Shown: piece by piece, positions 28,573 through 36,492 of the stretch
Numbering within the stretch: the stretch's first letter is position 1
How the letters are laid out: each line of letters begins with the position of its first letter
Source: an uncultured Lachnospiraceae bacterium
GTDB lineage: Bacteria; Bacillota; Clostridia; Lachnospirales; Lachnospiraceae
DNA length: 56,481 nt
Direction: 5' to 3'
Assembly: GCA_900315055.1 (NCBI GenBank)
Contig: OMXP01000010.1
Coordinates: 1 to 56,481, forward strand
The notes under the pieces: generated by a model
Told to the model about the DNA's origin: nothing
Seen by the model: only the letters and a program-made list of their open reading frames with translations
Database searches by the model: none
Translations under genes and position numbers: made by a program

Positions 28573-29250
28573 TTACTTCTTTTCGTCCGTTGTAAGATCT
28601 CTGATCTGCTGTGTCAGCCCCATGAGGAGGTTGATCTTCTCCTCTCCGGTAAACACACCACGGGCGTATCTCAGGATCTCATCTTCATGGCTGATAAGAT
28701 CATTGACAAGAAGCGGCAGAACGGGCTTTATCTGCCCGTACTCAATGCCATCTCTGTTTACGCACTGATACGACAGAATGACTTCCCCGCTGTCATGCCG
28801 GTAAACATACTTGCCAAAGGGGAGCTTCTCGTTGAACTCGCAGAGCTTCAGCATGAGAAGCGACTGGAACTGTGGCATCGTCTCCACTGGAAGGTACAGA
28901 AGGATCAGGCACGTCCCCAGCTTTGCCTGGGTCGAGATCCGCACGGAAAATCTCGCAGAGCCGACCACACGGAACAGGTAGAGATCCGTGACCGGAGACA
29001 TCTCGATGTGCTGGGCATGAAGGTTCATGTCCTTCAGGAGACGCTCAATGCTGCCCCTCGTTTTTCTCTGCCAGTCCGATTCCGGATCTGCCTTCTGCTG
29101 TACCAGATCGGTCTGACCTCCGACGACATAGAACCCCTCGTCCGGGCGTTTCTCCCCCTCTTCAATCTGAAAGTTCTCTGTCTGGCCCTTCATCTCCTCG
29201 AGAGTGATAAAGCTGCCGCCCTTCCGGTCGTTATTCTGTTTCATGGACAA
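28573..29250 (-). CDS. Hypothetical protein, 225 aa, YbjN-like in part
   Basis: The N-terminal 60 residues are polar. The middle (about 95-195: FRVVGSARFSVRISTQAKLG, MLKLCEFNEKLPFGKYVYRHDSGEVILSY, given in part) resembles the fold of YbjN/secretion-chaperone-like proteins with a leucine-rich helix, a glycine turn and paired strands. No membrane segment or signal peptide is visible, so it is probably cytosolic. The start may be TTG 29250, six bases after AGGAGG, or ATG 29244. It follows the tmRNA on the same strand, across a terminator. The function is unknown. Confidence 0.7.
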   Translation of the reverse strand: MSMKQNNDRKGGSFITLEEMKGQTENFQIEEGEKRPDEGFYVVGGQTDLVQQKADPESDWQRKTRGSIERLLKDMNLHAQHIEMSPVTDLYLFRVVGSARFSVRISTQAKLGTCLILLYLPVETMPQFQSLLMLKLCEFNEKLPFGKYVYRHDSGEVILSYQCVNRDGIEYGQIKPVLPLLVNDLISHEDEILRYARGVFTGEEKINLLMGLTQQIRDLTTDEKK

Positions 29251-29279
29251 CCATCACCTCCTGACTTTTCGGATGCAAA

Positions 29280-29308
29280 ACACCCTCCGGGGAAGTACCG
29301 GAGGGTGT
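29280..29308 (-). terminator. Intrinsic terminator of ssrA
   Basis: ACACCCTCCGG and CCGGAGGGTGT form a perfect 11-bp stem around a 7-nt loop; on the minus strand TTTT follows. It lies 20 nt after the tmRNA 3' end. Confidence 0.92.
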
Positions 29309-29327
29309 TCGGATGAGGTTCATTGAG

Positions 29328-29674
29328 TGGACCTGACGAGAGTCGAACTCGTGTCCGCCTGCAATTCTGGAACTCTTCTACATGCTTATTCAGCCTTTGT
29401 ATCTGGTCAGGCGGAAGGCTGACGAACCTTACCCGGCCGGGTTGTCAATGATCTTGGGACGGCTTCTCAACAACTTACTTTACCGTCAGCAACCGCTTCT
29501 TTTGAACTCAGAGGATTATAGCGGTGTTATCCACTGAGCTTGCGGCTGCACTCAGGCAGCCAGTGCTAATTCGTTGTCGTTAGCATTTATTGGTTGGTAC
29601 ATTTTATGGCAGGCTGCACCATCTGCCGCATGCTTCTTTTCTTTCCTCACAAACGTCGAAACCTTTACAGGCCC
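29328..29674 (-). ncRNA. ssrA: Transfer-messenger RNA
   Basis: A one-piece tmRNA of about 347 nt. The 5' GGGCCTG pairs with the 3' CAGGTCC, followed by discriminator A. The T arm (CGAGTTCGACTCTCG) and the 5' TAAAGGTTTCGAC element are canonical. The tag reading frame (minus strand, about 29555-29587) encodes ANDNELALAA followed by a stop, ending in the protease signal ALAA. Its partner smpB is about 80 nt upstream on the same strand, and a promoter with a perfect -10 lies at 29688-29716. The CCA is not encoded. Confidence 0.97.
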
Positions 29675-29687
29675 GTTTCATGGCTTT

Positions 29688-29716
29688 ATTATACCCGTTT
29701 ATCTAAGGTCAAACAA
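29688..29716 (-). promoter_or_regulatory. Promoter of ssrA
   Basis: On the minus strand, TTGTTT (29711-29716), 17 bp, TATAAT (29688-29693). The distance to the tmRNA 5' end leaves a few bases for RNase P processing. Confidence 0.75.
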
Positions 29717-29757
29717 TAAAGCCCAGCTTGAATTTTCCAAAATTTCCATAAAGTGCA

Positions 29758-30231
29758 TCAGACCTTCATGACGTCCTTGTAGTCACGCTCGGTCTCACGC
29801 CGAAGGTCCCGTTTGCGGATATCTTCCCGCTTGTCATAGACATGCTTGCCCTTTGCAAGGCCGATCTCCACCTTTGCGCGGCCCTTCTTCAGATACACCT
29901 CGAGGGGCACAATCGTGTAGCCGTCCTGCTGTACGGCTGCGGCGAGCTTCCGGATCTCGTTTTTGTGGAGAAGCAGTTTCTTTCTGCGGAGCGGATCACG
30001 GTTGAAGAGATTCCCCTTCTCGTAGGGACTGATGTTCATGCCGTCAATGTACGCTTCTCCCCCCTCGATATCGACATAGGCCTCCTTGATGCTGACCCGC
30101 CCCATGCGGATCGACTTGATCTCGGTGCCGAACAGCTCGATGCCGCACTCATATTTCTCGATGATGAAGTAGTCGTGGTAGGCCTTTTTATTGTTCGCGA
30201 TCAACCTGATCTGTGCGTTCTTACTTTCCAT
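29758..30231 (-). CDS. smpB: SsrA-binding protein
   Basis: A 157-residue SmpB, which delivers tmRNA to stalled ribosomes. The typical segments NKKAYHDYFIIEKYECGIELFGTE (in part), SIKEAYVDIEGGEAYIDGMNI and GYTIVPLEVYLKKGRAKVEIGLAKGK (in part) are present. The C-terminal tail (KREDIRKRDLRRETERDYK) is the basic helix that enters the mRNA channel. The gene overlaps the end of rnr by 11 nt and precedes ssrA. Grouping of secG, rnr, smpB and ssrA is common in Firmicutes. Confidence 0.97.
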   Translation of the reverse strand: MESKNAQIRLIANNKKAYHDYFIIEKYECGIELFGTEIKSIRMGRVSIKEAYVDIEGGEAYIDGMNISPYEKGNLFNRDPLRRKKLLLHKNEIRKLAAAVQQDGYTIVPLEVYLKKGRAKVEIGLAKGKHVYDKREDIRKRDLRRETERDYKDVMKV

Positions 30232-32428
30232 ATTTCCTGTTTCCGCTGCTGCCGCCGTTTCGTCCCGGTCCGTGCCCCTGGCCGTTCCGGTTTTTCGGGC
30301 GGTTCATGCCCGTGCTGTAGTTGCCGTATCCCCCGCGGCTGTAGCTGTGTCCGTTTGTCTTCTGCTGCGGTCTCTTTGCCCCCGCCTGGTGTCCCTCGAG
30401 GACAAAGTCGATCTTTCTCTGAATCACATCGACGCTGGAAACCGTGACACGCACCTTCTGCCCGAGGGTATAGGTCTGTCCGGTCCTGTCGCCTCGAAGA
30501 CACAGGGCCTTTTCGTCATAGACAAAGTACTCGTTTCCGAGATCTGCGATTGGGATCAGACCTTCCACCGTGTTCGGCAGGGCCACATACAGGCCCCAGC
30601 CCGTGACACCGGATACCAGTCCGTCGAAGGTCTGGCCGATGCGGACATTCATGTACTCGGCCTTCTTCTGCTTGTCGGTATCCCGCTCCGCTTCGTCTGC
30701 ACGCCGCTCCATGTTCGAGGACTGCAGGCAGACATTCGGGAGAATGCTGTTGTAATGAGCAATTCTCTCTTCCGTCATCTGTCCGTGGAGCACTTCCTTG
30801 ATGATCCGGTGGATCTGTGTATCCGGGTATCGGCGGATGGGCGAGGTGAAATGGCAGTAATACTTCAGTGCCAGTCCGTAATGTCCGCCGCACTCCGGCG
30901 TATACATGGCGCGCTGCATGCTGCGAAGCGTCATGGTCGTCACCAGCTGCTCTTCCGGCGTCCCCTTGACCTGCTCGAGAAGTCCCGAGAGATCCTTCGG
31001 GGTGATCTCCCGGTCCGGGAGCTTGTAGCCATACTGATGAATGAACTCCCGGAGCGCATCGATCTTCTCCGGCAGGGGTTTTGCATGGGTGCGGTAGACA
31101 AACGGGACCTTCTTCTCGCAGAACGTCTTTGCCACCGTCTCATTGGCTATGATCATGAAGTTCTCGATGAGCACCGTTGCCTCATTTGACTCGTGGGGAC
31201 GAATGTCAATCGGGACACCGTTTTCATCGAGAATGATCTCACTCTCGGTGAAATCAAAGTCGATGGATCCCCGCTCCTCACGCCGCCTGGCAAGGACATT
31301 TGCAAGTCTTCTTGCCTCGAAGAGCATGTCCGTGATCTTCTTTGCACGGTTTGTTGCTTCTTCTCCGATATATCCCTGCATTTCCTGTGCATGGAGTATC
31401 TCGGTATTGTCGTTGTCCGTAAAGAGTGCCATGACGCCCGGGTAGGAAAGCTTTGCCGCAGAGCGGATAATGGTCTCCACAACGCGGCTTGATACGACCT
31501 CGCCCCGCTCGTTCAGATCCATGATACAGGACAGGGAATACCGGTCCTCGCCCTGGTTCAGGGAGCAGATGCCGTTGGAGAGCTCGTGCGGCAGCATCGG
31601 AATCACACGGTCCACAAGGTAGTTGGATGTGGCACGCCTGAAGGCCTCCTTGTCAAGCGGAGATCCCTCATGGACATAGTTGGCAACGTCCGCAATAAAG
31701 ACACCAAGCGTCCAGCCCTTTTCCGTCTTTTCCACACAGACCGCATCATCGATATCCTTGGTATCCGGTCCGTCGATCGTGACGATCGTGTGTTCCCGCC
31801 AGTCTTCACGCTCTTTGAGATCCTGATCCGTCACCTCGATGTGATCCGGAATGGAACGCACCTCATTCACCACGTCCTCCGGAAACTCGCCCGGCAGGTT
31901 GTAGGTACGGATGATGGAGAGGATATCAACACCCGGATCGTCCATATGACCCAGGATTTCAATGACCTTGCCCTCGGGTCCTCTGTTTGCGGAGCCGTAG
32001 TTCGTCATCTGAACGACGACCTTGTGTCCCGTCACCGCACCCATGGTGTCCATCTGGTTGATATTGATCTCCGAGCCGATCTTGTGGTTGTCCGGCTCTA
32101 CCGTGGACTGCTTTCCGATGCGCTGAAAGGTGCCGACAAGCGTGGTCACGCCGTGTTCGAGGATCTTGACGACCTCCGCTTCCTGGCGCTGTTCACCTTT
32201 TCCCTTTTCCGGTCCCCTGCGGTCAAAGCCGGAACCGAAGGACGGCAGGAGTCTCACCTCGACCGTGTCATGATAGAAGGCATTCATGGTCTTGTCCGGC
32301 GGAATGAACAGATCCTGTTCCTGTCCCTCCACGGTGACAAAACCAAACCCGCGGGGACTGGACGTAAACAGTCCCTGCATGTGCTGACTGGAAATCTTTG
32401 CCTTGTCGTTGCTGGTTGTCGTATCCAA
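30221..32428 (-). CDS. rnr: Ribonuclease R
   Basis: A 735-residue 3'-5' exoribonuclease that degrades structured and trans-translation-targeted RNA. An N-terminal cold-shock domain (HMQGLFTSSPRGFGFVTVEG) precedes the RNB catalytic core with the conserved aspartates in DGPDTKDIDDAVCVE. The S1 domain follows (FDGLVSGVTGWGLYVALPN), and the last 45 residues are Gly/Asn/Arg/Lys-rich, as in many RNase R. It starts with TTG at 32428 after AAAGGAG. The overlap with smpB couples the two. Confidence 0.96.
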   Translation of the reverse strand: MDTTTSNDKAKISSQHMQGLFTSSPRGFGFVTVEGQEQDLFIPPDKTMNAFYHDTVEVRLLPSFGSGFDRRGPEKGKGEQRQEAEVVKILEHGVTTLVGTFQRIGKQSTVEPDNHKIGSEININQMDTMGAVTGHKVVVQMTNYGSANRGPEGKVIEILGHMDDPGVDILSIIRTYNLPGEFPEDVVNEVRSIPDHIEVTDQDLKEREDWREHTIVTIDGPDTKDIDDAVCVEKTEKGWTLGVFIADVANYVHEGSPLDKEAFRRATSNYLVDRVIPMLPHELSNGICSLNQGEDRYSLSCIMDLNERGEVVSSRVVETIIRSAAKLSYPGVMALFTDNDNTEILHAQEMQGYIGEEATNRAKKITDMLFEARRLANVLARRREERGSIDFDFTESEIILDENGVPIDIRPHESNEATVLIENFMIIANETVAKTFCEKKVPFVYRTHAKPLPEKIDALREFIHQYGYKLPDREITPKDLSGLLEQVKGTPEEQLVTTMTLRSMQRAMYTPECGGHYGLALKYYCHFTSPIRRYPDTQIHRIIKEVLHGQMTEERIAHYNSILPNVCLQSSNMERRADEAERDTDKQKKAEYMNVRIGQTFDGLVSGVTGWGLYVALPNTVEGLIPIADLGNEYFVYDEKALCLRGDRTGQTYTLGQKVRVTVSSVDVIQRKIDFVLEGHQAGAKRPQQKTNGHSYSRGGYGNYSTGMNRPKNRNGQGHGPGRNGGSSGNRKYGK

Positions 32429-32456
32429 GTGGTTAACTCCTTTTTACATAAGAAAA

Positions 32457-32474
32457 GGCACCCCACAGGGTGCC
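32457..32474 (-). terminator. Terminator/attenuator between secG and rnr
   Basis: GGCACCC and GGGTGCC pair over 7 bp around CACA; on the minus strand TTTTCTTAT follows. It ends 29 nt before rnr, so it may limit rnr expression from the secG promoter or simply end secG. Confidence 0.7.
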
Positions 32475-32499
32475 ACGTCGATTTCATACTTGCTATTGA

Positions 32500-32739
32500 T
32501 CAGAACAGCTTCATGTCCAGCAACAGGCACAGGACAAACCAGAGCACGCACAGAAGTGCAGTGCCTCTTGCCAGCCGGCCTTCCTTGGAGCGCTTCTTGT
32601 TCCTGCCCCAGTAGGTGTTGTCCATTGCCTGTCCGCTCAGAGTACCAAGACCCTGATCCTTGCCTTCCTGCATCAGGACAATGACCGTGATCAGGACACA
32701 GATGATAATCAGAATGATCGAAAGTATGTTACGAAGCAT
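32500..32739 (-). CDS. secG: Preprotein translocase subunit SecG
   Basis: A 79-residue SecG with two hydrophobic segments (about 4-23 and 58-74) and the conserved loop EGKDQGLGTLSG between them, followed by a charged stretch NKKRSKEGRLAR. It is the small subunit of the SecYEG channel. It is transcribed from the promoter at 32796-32824 and is followed by rnr. Confidence 0.93.
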   Translation of the reverse strand: MLRNILSIILIIICVLITVIVLMQEGKDQGLGTLSGQAMDNTYWGRNKKRSKEGRLARGTALLCVLWFVLCLLLDMKLF

Positions 32740-32795
32740 GAATCCATCCCCGCAGATTTAAAATTCGATGCGGTATTTCCCCGCACACGTGTGAT

Positions 32796-32824
32796 ATCTT
32801 AACATACGCCCACTTATCACGCAA
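32796..32824 (-). promoter_or_regulatory. Promoter of secG-rnr-smpB
   Basis: On the minus strand, TTGCGT (32819-32824), 17 bp, TAAGAT (32796-32801). It lies back to back with the rpsT promoter. Confidence 0.65.
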
Positions 32825-32842
32825 GAATTATTTCAAAAACAT

Positions 32843-32871
32843 TTGACAAGATGAGGGTCCGTCGTTATAGT
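32843..32871 (+). promoter_or_regulatory. Promoter of rpsT
   Basis: A consensus TTGACA (32843-32848) and TATAGT (32866-32871) are separated by exactly 17 bp. The leader is about 145 nt, long enough for S20 autoregulation, though no known motif is recognised. Confidence 0.85.
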
Positions 32872-33023
32872 AACACATGTATGTGCCCGGAGATCGTCCG
32901 TGTCAAGGTTTCTGAGCACAATGATTCTGGTGCCGCGGTTATGCATGACCAAGGCCCATGGCTGAGAATCAGACAAATTGAAATCAAATCCATAACGCGC
33001 GTTTTTATCGGAGGTAAGTATTC

Positions 33024-33287
33024 ATGGCAAACATCAAATCCGCCAAAAAGAGAATCGGCACCAGCCAGAGAAAGGCTGAGGCCAACAAGGCTGTCAAGAC
33101 CGGCATCAAGTCCGCTGTCAAGAAGGTTAACACCGCCATCGAGGCAGGCGACAAGGAAGCTGCACAGGCAGCACTCAAGGTCGCTGAGTCCAAGATCGAC
33201 AAGGCAGCCATCAAGGGCGTAATCAAGAAGAACAATGCTTCCCGCAAGGTCTCCAGAATGAGCGAAAAGATCGACAAGCTCGCCTGA
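33024..33287 (+). CDS. rpsT: 30S ribosomal protein S20
   Basis: An 87-residue bS20. It starts MANIKSAKKRIGTSQRKAEANKA and is Lys/Ala-rich with helical repeats, ending in NNASRKVSRMSEKIDKLA. GGAGG lies 8 bases before the ATG. It is monocistronic with its own promoter and terminator. The protein binds 16S rRNA during early 30S assembly. Confidence 0.98.
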   Translation: MANIKSAKKRIGTSQRKAEANKAVKTGIKSAVKKVNTAIEAGDKEAAQAALKVAESKIDKAAIKGVIKKNNASRKVSRMSEKIDKLA

Positions 33288-33311
33288 GAAGATCTGAGTC
33301 AATAAAATGAC

Positions 33312-33348
33312 CCGCCGATGTGCCCTCTCACATCGGCGGTTTTTTTTT
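33312..33348 (+). terminator. Intrinsic terminator of rpsT
   Basis: CCGCCGATGTG and CACATCGGCGG make a perfect 11-bp stem around CCCTCT, followed by nine T. Confidence 0.97.
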
Positions 33349-33350
33349 GC

Positions 33351-33387
33351 AAAAAAGAAGCAGCTGCAAAGCCGGCAGCTGCTTCTT
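33351..33387 (-). terminator. Intrinsic terminator of the secreted hypothetical gene
   Basis: AAGAAGCAGCTGC and GCAGCTGCTTCTT pair perfectly over 13 bp around a 7-nt loop; on the minus strand TTTT follows. It faces the rpsT terminator. Confidence 0.9.
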
Positions 33388-33421
33388 ACTTTCTCTGAAA
33401 TGGATACTCAGAAGCTGATGA

Positions 33422-34189
33422 TCAAAGATCAATCTCCTGTGCATTCTCCACGATGGTAAGTCCAGTAAAGCCTGCTGCTTTCAGATTCTCCCGATCCTCG
33501 GGACTCATCTGAATCGTAAAGCCATCCGAGAGATCCGAATACGGCAGAGACACGTAGAGGTACCCATTCGCGTCCTCTCCAAGAACATTCATCTGCTGGA
33601 AGGCTCCCGTCCTGTCAGACGTAAGTCCAAGAGCTGCAAGTCCGGTTCCCGTCTCATCGGTCACATAAAGGATCTGTCCGCCGTTCAGCACCTCTGCCCT
33701 GCCGATCGCCGTATCACCGATGATCACCGGCGCACTGGTAGTGCCCAGCGTCTTTTTCTCCTCCGGCGTTACGGCAGTATTAGCTTCGGCATTCCTTGCA
33801 GCAGGCTCGCTGTGATCAACATGGATCGTTATGGTGTCATAAAAGTCGTCATCGTCCAGGCGATAGAAGTAAACATGGATTTCATCCGCCGTCTCATCTT
33901 CGCCTACATGCATTGTAAACCAGCAGTGGCCCAGGGCCTTGTCGCTCGTCACAAAGGAATCCTTGCTGTTCCTGCCAACAACGAAATATCGGAACTGCTT
34001 GTACGCCTCAATGGAGATCGTAAAGGTGTCGCCGGGCTTTAAGGTGACATTTCTAGTCTCAAAGCTGAACACCGACTCATCTCTACCCTCTGACGCAGCC
34101 ACCGGCAGCACCGGCGATACAACTGCCAGTGAGCAGGCAAGAAGACCAGCGCTCAGAAGACTTGCTGCTTTCAGAACGTGTTTTTTCAT
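33422..34189 (-). CDS. Secreted hypothetical protein, 255 aa
   Basis: I do not recognise a named family. Residues 1-32 form a signal peptide (basic MKKHVLK, long hydrophobic core, likely cleavage near VAA-SEG). The mature part begins with a beta-rich domain (FETRNVTLKPGDTFTISIEAYKQ in part) resembling an Ig-like or cadherin-like fold, followed by a linker (PAARNAEANTAVTPEEKK) and a second domain (GRAEVLNGGQILYVTDETGTGL in part). The ATG at 34189 is preceded by GAGAGGA. The longer reading to 34255 lacks a signal peptide at its start. It stands alone between terminators. Confidence 0.75.
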   Translation of the reverse strand: MKKHVLKAASLLSAGLLACSLAVVSPVLPVAASEGRDESVFSFETRNVTLKPGDTFTISIEAYKQFRYFVVGRNSKDSFVTSDKALGHCWFTMHVGEDETADEIHVYFYRLDDDDFYDTITIHVDHSEPAARNAEANTAVTPEEKKTLGTTSAPVIIGDTAIGRAEVLNGGQILYVTDETGTGLAALGLTSDRTGAFQQMNVLGEDANGYLYVSLPYSDLSDGFTIQMSPEDRENLKAAGFTGLTIVENAQEIDL

Positions 34190-34273
34190 ATCATCCTCTC
34201 CTCTCCATACCGTCGGAACTTCCTCTTGCCCCCTCCTGCTACCAGTATATGCCAAAGTGCTCAGCTATGGGTT

Positions 34274-34302
34274 AAAAAAACAGGAGCATCTGCCCCTGTT
34301 TT
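34274..34302 (-). terminator. Terminator of the CobW-GTPase operon
   Basis: AAAACAGG and CCTGTTTT stem with more pairing inside; on the minus strand seven T follow. It ends the unit that includes the two CobW-type genes. Confidence 0.85.
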
Positions 34303-34356
34303 ACATGATTGCATATTTATGGCCGGCAACGCCGGTGACTTGTAAAACTTCTGTGC

Positions 34357-35313
34357 CTATCCTGCGAAATTGATGATGTCGTCCGAAGGCTTTGCACACG
34401 GCTTTACCGCAGTTGCATGCAGGACCAGTCCCTCGCCCTCATAGGGTGCGAAGTTCTCGTCGGAGCACTTTGCGGTGATCTCATACCAGTCCTTCTCCTT
34501 CAGGTCCTTTACGTCATCAAACGCGCAGCCATATCCCAGGAACTGCATATCCTGTGAACAGCAGGTCATCGCAAGGCGCCCGGGGACAAAGTACCCCTTC
34601 GGGAAGTTGTCTGGGAAGCCTGCCATCGCCTTGAAGCGGACAGTCTTTCCATCATATCTGTCCGGGTGATCCATCGCATCAAGATACCAGATGCCGTAGT
34701 TCATGCCCTCGAGATCGATCACATCCTTTGACATGTCGTAGGGCAGATCCTCTTCCGTCGTCAGGTCGATCTCGCCGTTGGCGTCCTCGAAGATCAGATC
34801 CGCCTGCGGGCACATGGCCTTGACGTTTCTCTTGTACTTGATCAGCGTATCCTCATCGATGTTATCGCAGCGGTTGAACATGACCAGTTCCGAATTCTTC
34901 AGCTCCACGGAAAGGAGCGAGCGCATCGCAAGGTTGCTATAATACATGCCGAAGGTGGAGGCATCGATCGTCGTGATCTGCTGCTCGAGCATCCAGATCT
35001 TCTCCGGAATGCAGAACTTCTGGTAGTTCCACATGCCGTTCCACTCGATGAGCACACGCTCCGGGTGATATTTCTTCTCAAGACCTGTGAGGTAGTCGAG
35101 TGTGAAATCACTCTCATCCTCTACTTCCTCGACCACGGTGTTCGTGGAACGAAGCAGGGATTTCGAGTACTCGACCTCACCTTCCTCGCAGAGAATCAGA
35201 AGCGTCAGCCCCTGGGTCTGGAAGTAGGGCTGTCCGATCGTGTAAGCGAAGAAGGAGCTCTTCCCGCTCTCCAGAAAACCGTTGATCACATAGACCGGGG
35301 TTCTGTTTTCCAT
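34357..35313 (-). CDS. CobW-like GTPase fused to TIGR03943/YcgQ-like C-terminus
   Basis: A 318-residue protein. N-terminal part: a COG0523-type G domain with Walker A GFLESGKSS (12-20) and a guanine motif NRCD (147-150); the CxCC metal motif of the family is missing. C-terminal part: segments DRYDGKTVRFKAMA, FVPGRLAMTCCSQDMQFLGYG and KDWYEITAKC (220-283) resemble the soluble end of TIGR03943/YcgQ proteins, which in Bacillus belong to a zinc-linked locus. It is soluble-looking. It is 12 nt downstream of the second CobW-type gene. A role in metal, probably zinc, handling is inferred. Confidence 0.82.
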   Translation of the reverse strand: MENRTPVYVINGFLESGKSSFFAYTIGQPYFQTQGLTLLILCEEGEVEYSKSLLRSTNTVVEEVEDESDFTLDYLTGLEKKYHPERVLIEWNGMWNYQKFCIPEKIWMLEQQITTIDASTFGMYYSNLAMRSLLSVELKNSELVMFNRCDNIDEDTLIKYKRNVKAMCPQADLIFEDANGEIDLTTEEDLPYDMSKDVIDLEGMNYGIWYLDAMDHPDRYDGKTVRFKAMAGFPDNFPKGYFVPGRLAMTCCSQDMQFLGYGCAFDDVKDLKEKDWYEITAKCSDENFAPYEGEGLVLHATAVKPCAKPSDDIINFAG

Positions 35314-35325
35314 GGTAATCCTTCC

Positions 35326-36465
35326 TTACGCGTTCTTCTTTTTGCGGAACAGCTCTGCAAGTGCGTCCTCCTGCAGTTCCGAACCGATGACGCAGACCTT
35401 TCCGGTTACATCCGCAGCGCCGGTACGGACCTGCGGCTCTCCGGGCACATAGTCGAAATGAATCCAGGTGCCGTCTGCTGCCGGAAGCATGCCCTTGGAG
35501 CGGAGAATCTTTCCGTATTTGCCGGAATCGAGCTTCTCAAGACGCTCTTCCACCTCTTCCTTCGTGTAGGTGTTCGGCGTCTCCATGCCCCAGCTTGCGA
35601 AGATCTCATCGGCATCATGATCGTGGTCATGATGATACTCATGCTCTTCGTGTTCATGATCATGATCATCATGGTCATGGTCATGATGATGCTCGTGCTC
35701 ATCTTCGTCGTCATCGTCATCGTCATCATCATGATGCGAGAGGAAGAACGTATTGCCCTCGTCATCGGTCACACGCTTTGCTGCCTCATCGTGGTGATGA
35801 TGATGGTGATGCTCCTCGCTGCTGTTCATGACCTCTTCGAGGATCTGTGCCTGCAGATCCGAGCGGCCTTCGATTGTCTCAAGGACCTGCTTCCCGTCGA
35901 GTTCCGTAAGCGGAGTGGTGATGATTGTCGCCTTGTCATTGTGCTCACGGATCAGGGCAACTGCCTCATCAATCTTCTCCCGGCTTGCCTTGTCGCATCT
36001 TGTGAGGAGGATCGTGCCGGCATTTTCAATCTGATTCAGGAAGAACTCACCGAAGTTGCGAAGATACATCTTCGCCTTGGTGCAGTCCACAACAGTCACG
36101 GCGCTGTTGAGCTTCATGCCCGGAACTTCCGCCGCAGTCTTCTCAATCGCACGCATGACGTCATCGAGCTTGCCGACGCCGGAGGGCTCAATGAGGATGC
36201 GTTCCGGGGCGTACTGTGCCATCACCTGCTTTAGGGACGCATTGAAATCGCCCACCAGAGAGCAGCATATACAGCCGGAATTCATCTCACGGATCTGAAT
36301 GCCGGATTCCTTCAGGAAGCCGCCGTCTATACCGATCTCGCCGAACTCGTTCTCGATGAGAACAACCTTTGTGCCTGCGAGAGCGTCCTTTAAGAGCTTG
36401 CGGATCAGTGTGGTCTTACCGGCTCCCAGGAAACCGGATATGATATCTACCTTTGTTTCTGCCAT
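35326..36465 (-). CDS. CobW/COG0523 metal-chaperone GTPase with His/Asp-rich loop
   Basis: A 379-residue G3E GTPase. Walker A is GFLGAGKTT (11-19), the metal motif CxCC is C65-I-C67-C68, and the guanine motif is TRCD. A large insert (about 218-300) contains HHHHHHH, a run of nine Asp and alternating His/Asp/Glu, then the CobW C-terminal domain. COG0523 proteins deliver Zn2+, Co2+ or other metals to client proteins, and the His-rich loop is a metal store. ATG 36465 follows AGAGGTG at 8 bases. The upstream 36493-37239 gene is 27 nt away. Confidence 0.93.
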   Translation of the reverse strand: MAETKVDIISGFLGAGKTTLIRKLLKDALAGTKVVLIENEFGEIGIDGGFLKESGIQIREMNSGCICCSLVGDFNASLKQVMAQYAPERILIEPSGVGKLDDVMRAIEKTAAEVPGMKLNSAVTVVDCTKAKMYLRNFGEFFLNQIENAGTILLTRCDKASREKIDEAVALIREHNDKATIITTPLTELDGKQVLETIEGRSDLQAQILEEVMNSSEEHHHHHHHDEAAKRVTDDEGNTFFLSHHDDDDDDDDEDEHEHHHDHDHDDHDHEHEEHEYHHDHDHDADEIFASWGMETPNTYTKEEVEERLEKLDSGKYGKILRSKGMLPAADGTWIHFDYVPGEPQVRTGAADVTGKVCVIGSELQEDALAELFRKKKNA

Positions 36466-36492
36466 TCTATACACCTCTTTCCAGTACAGTGC

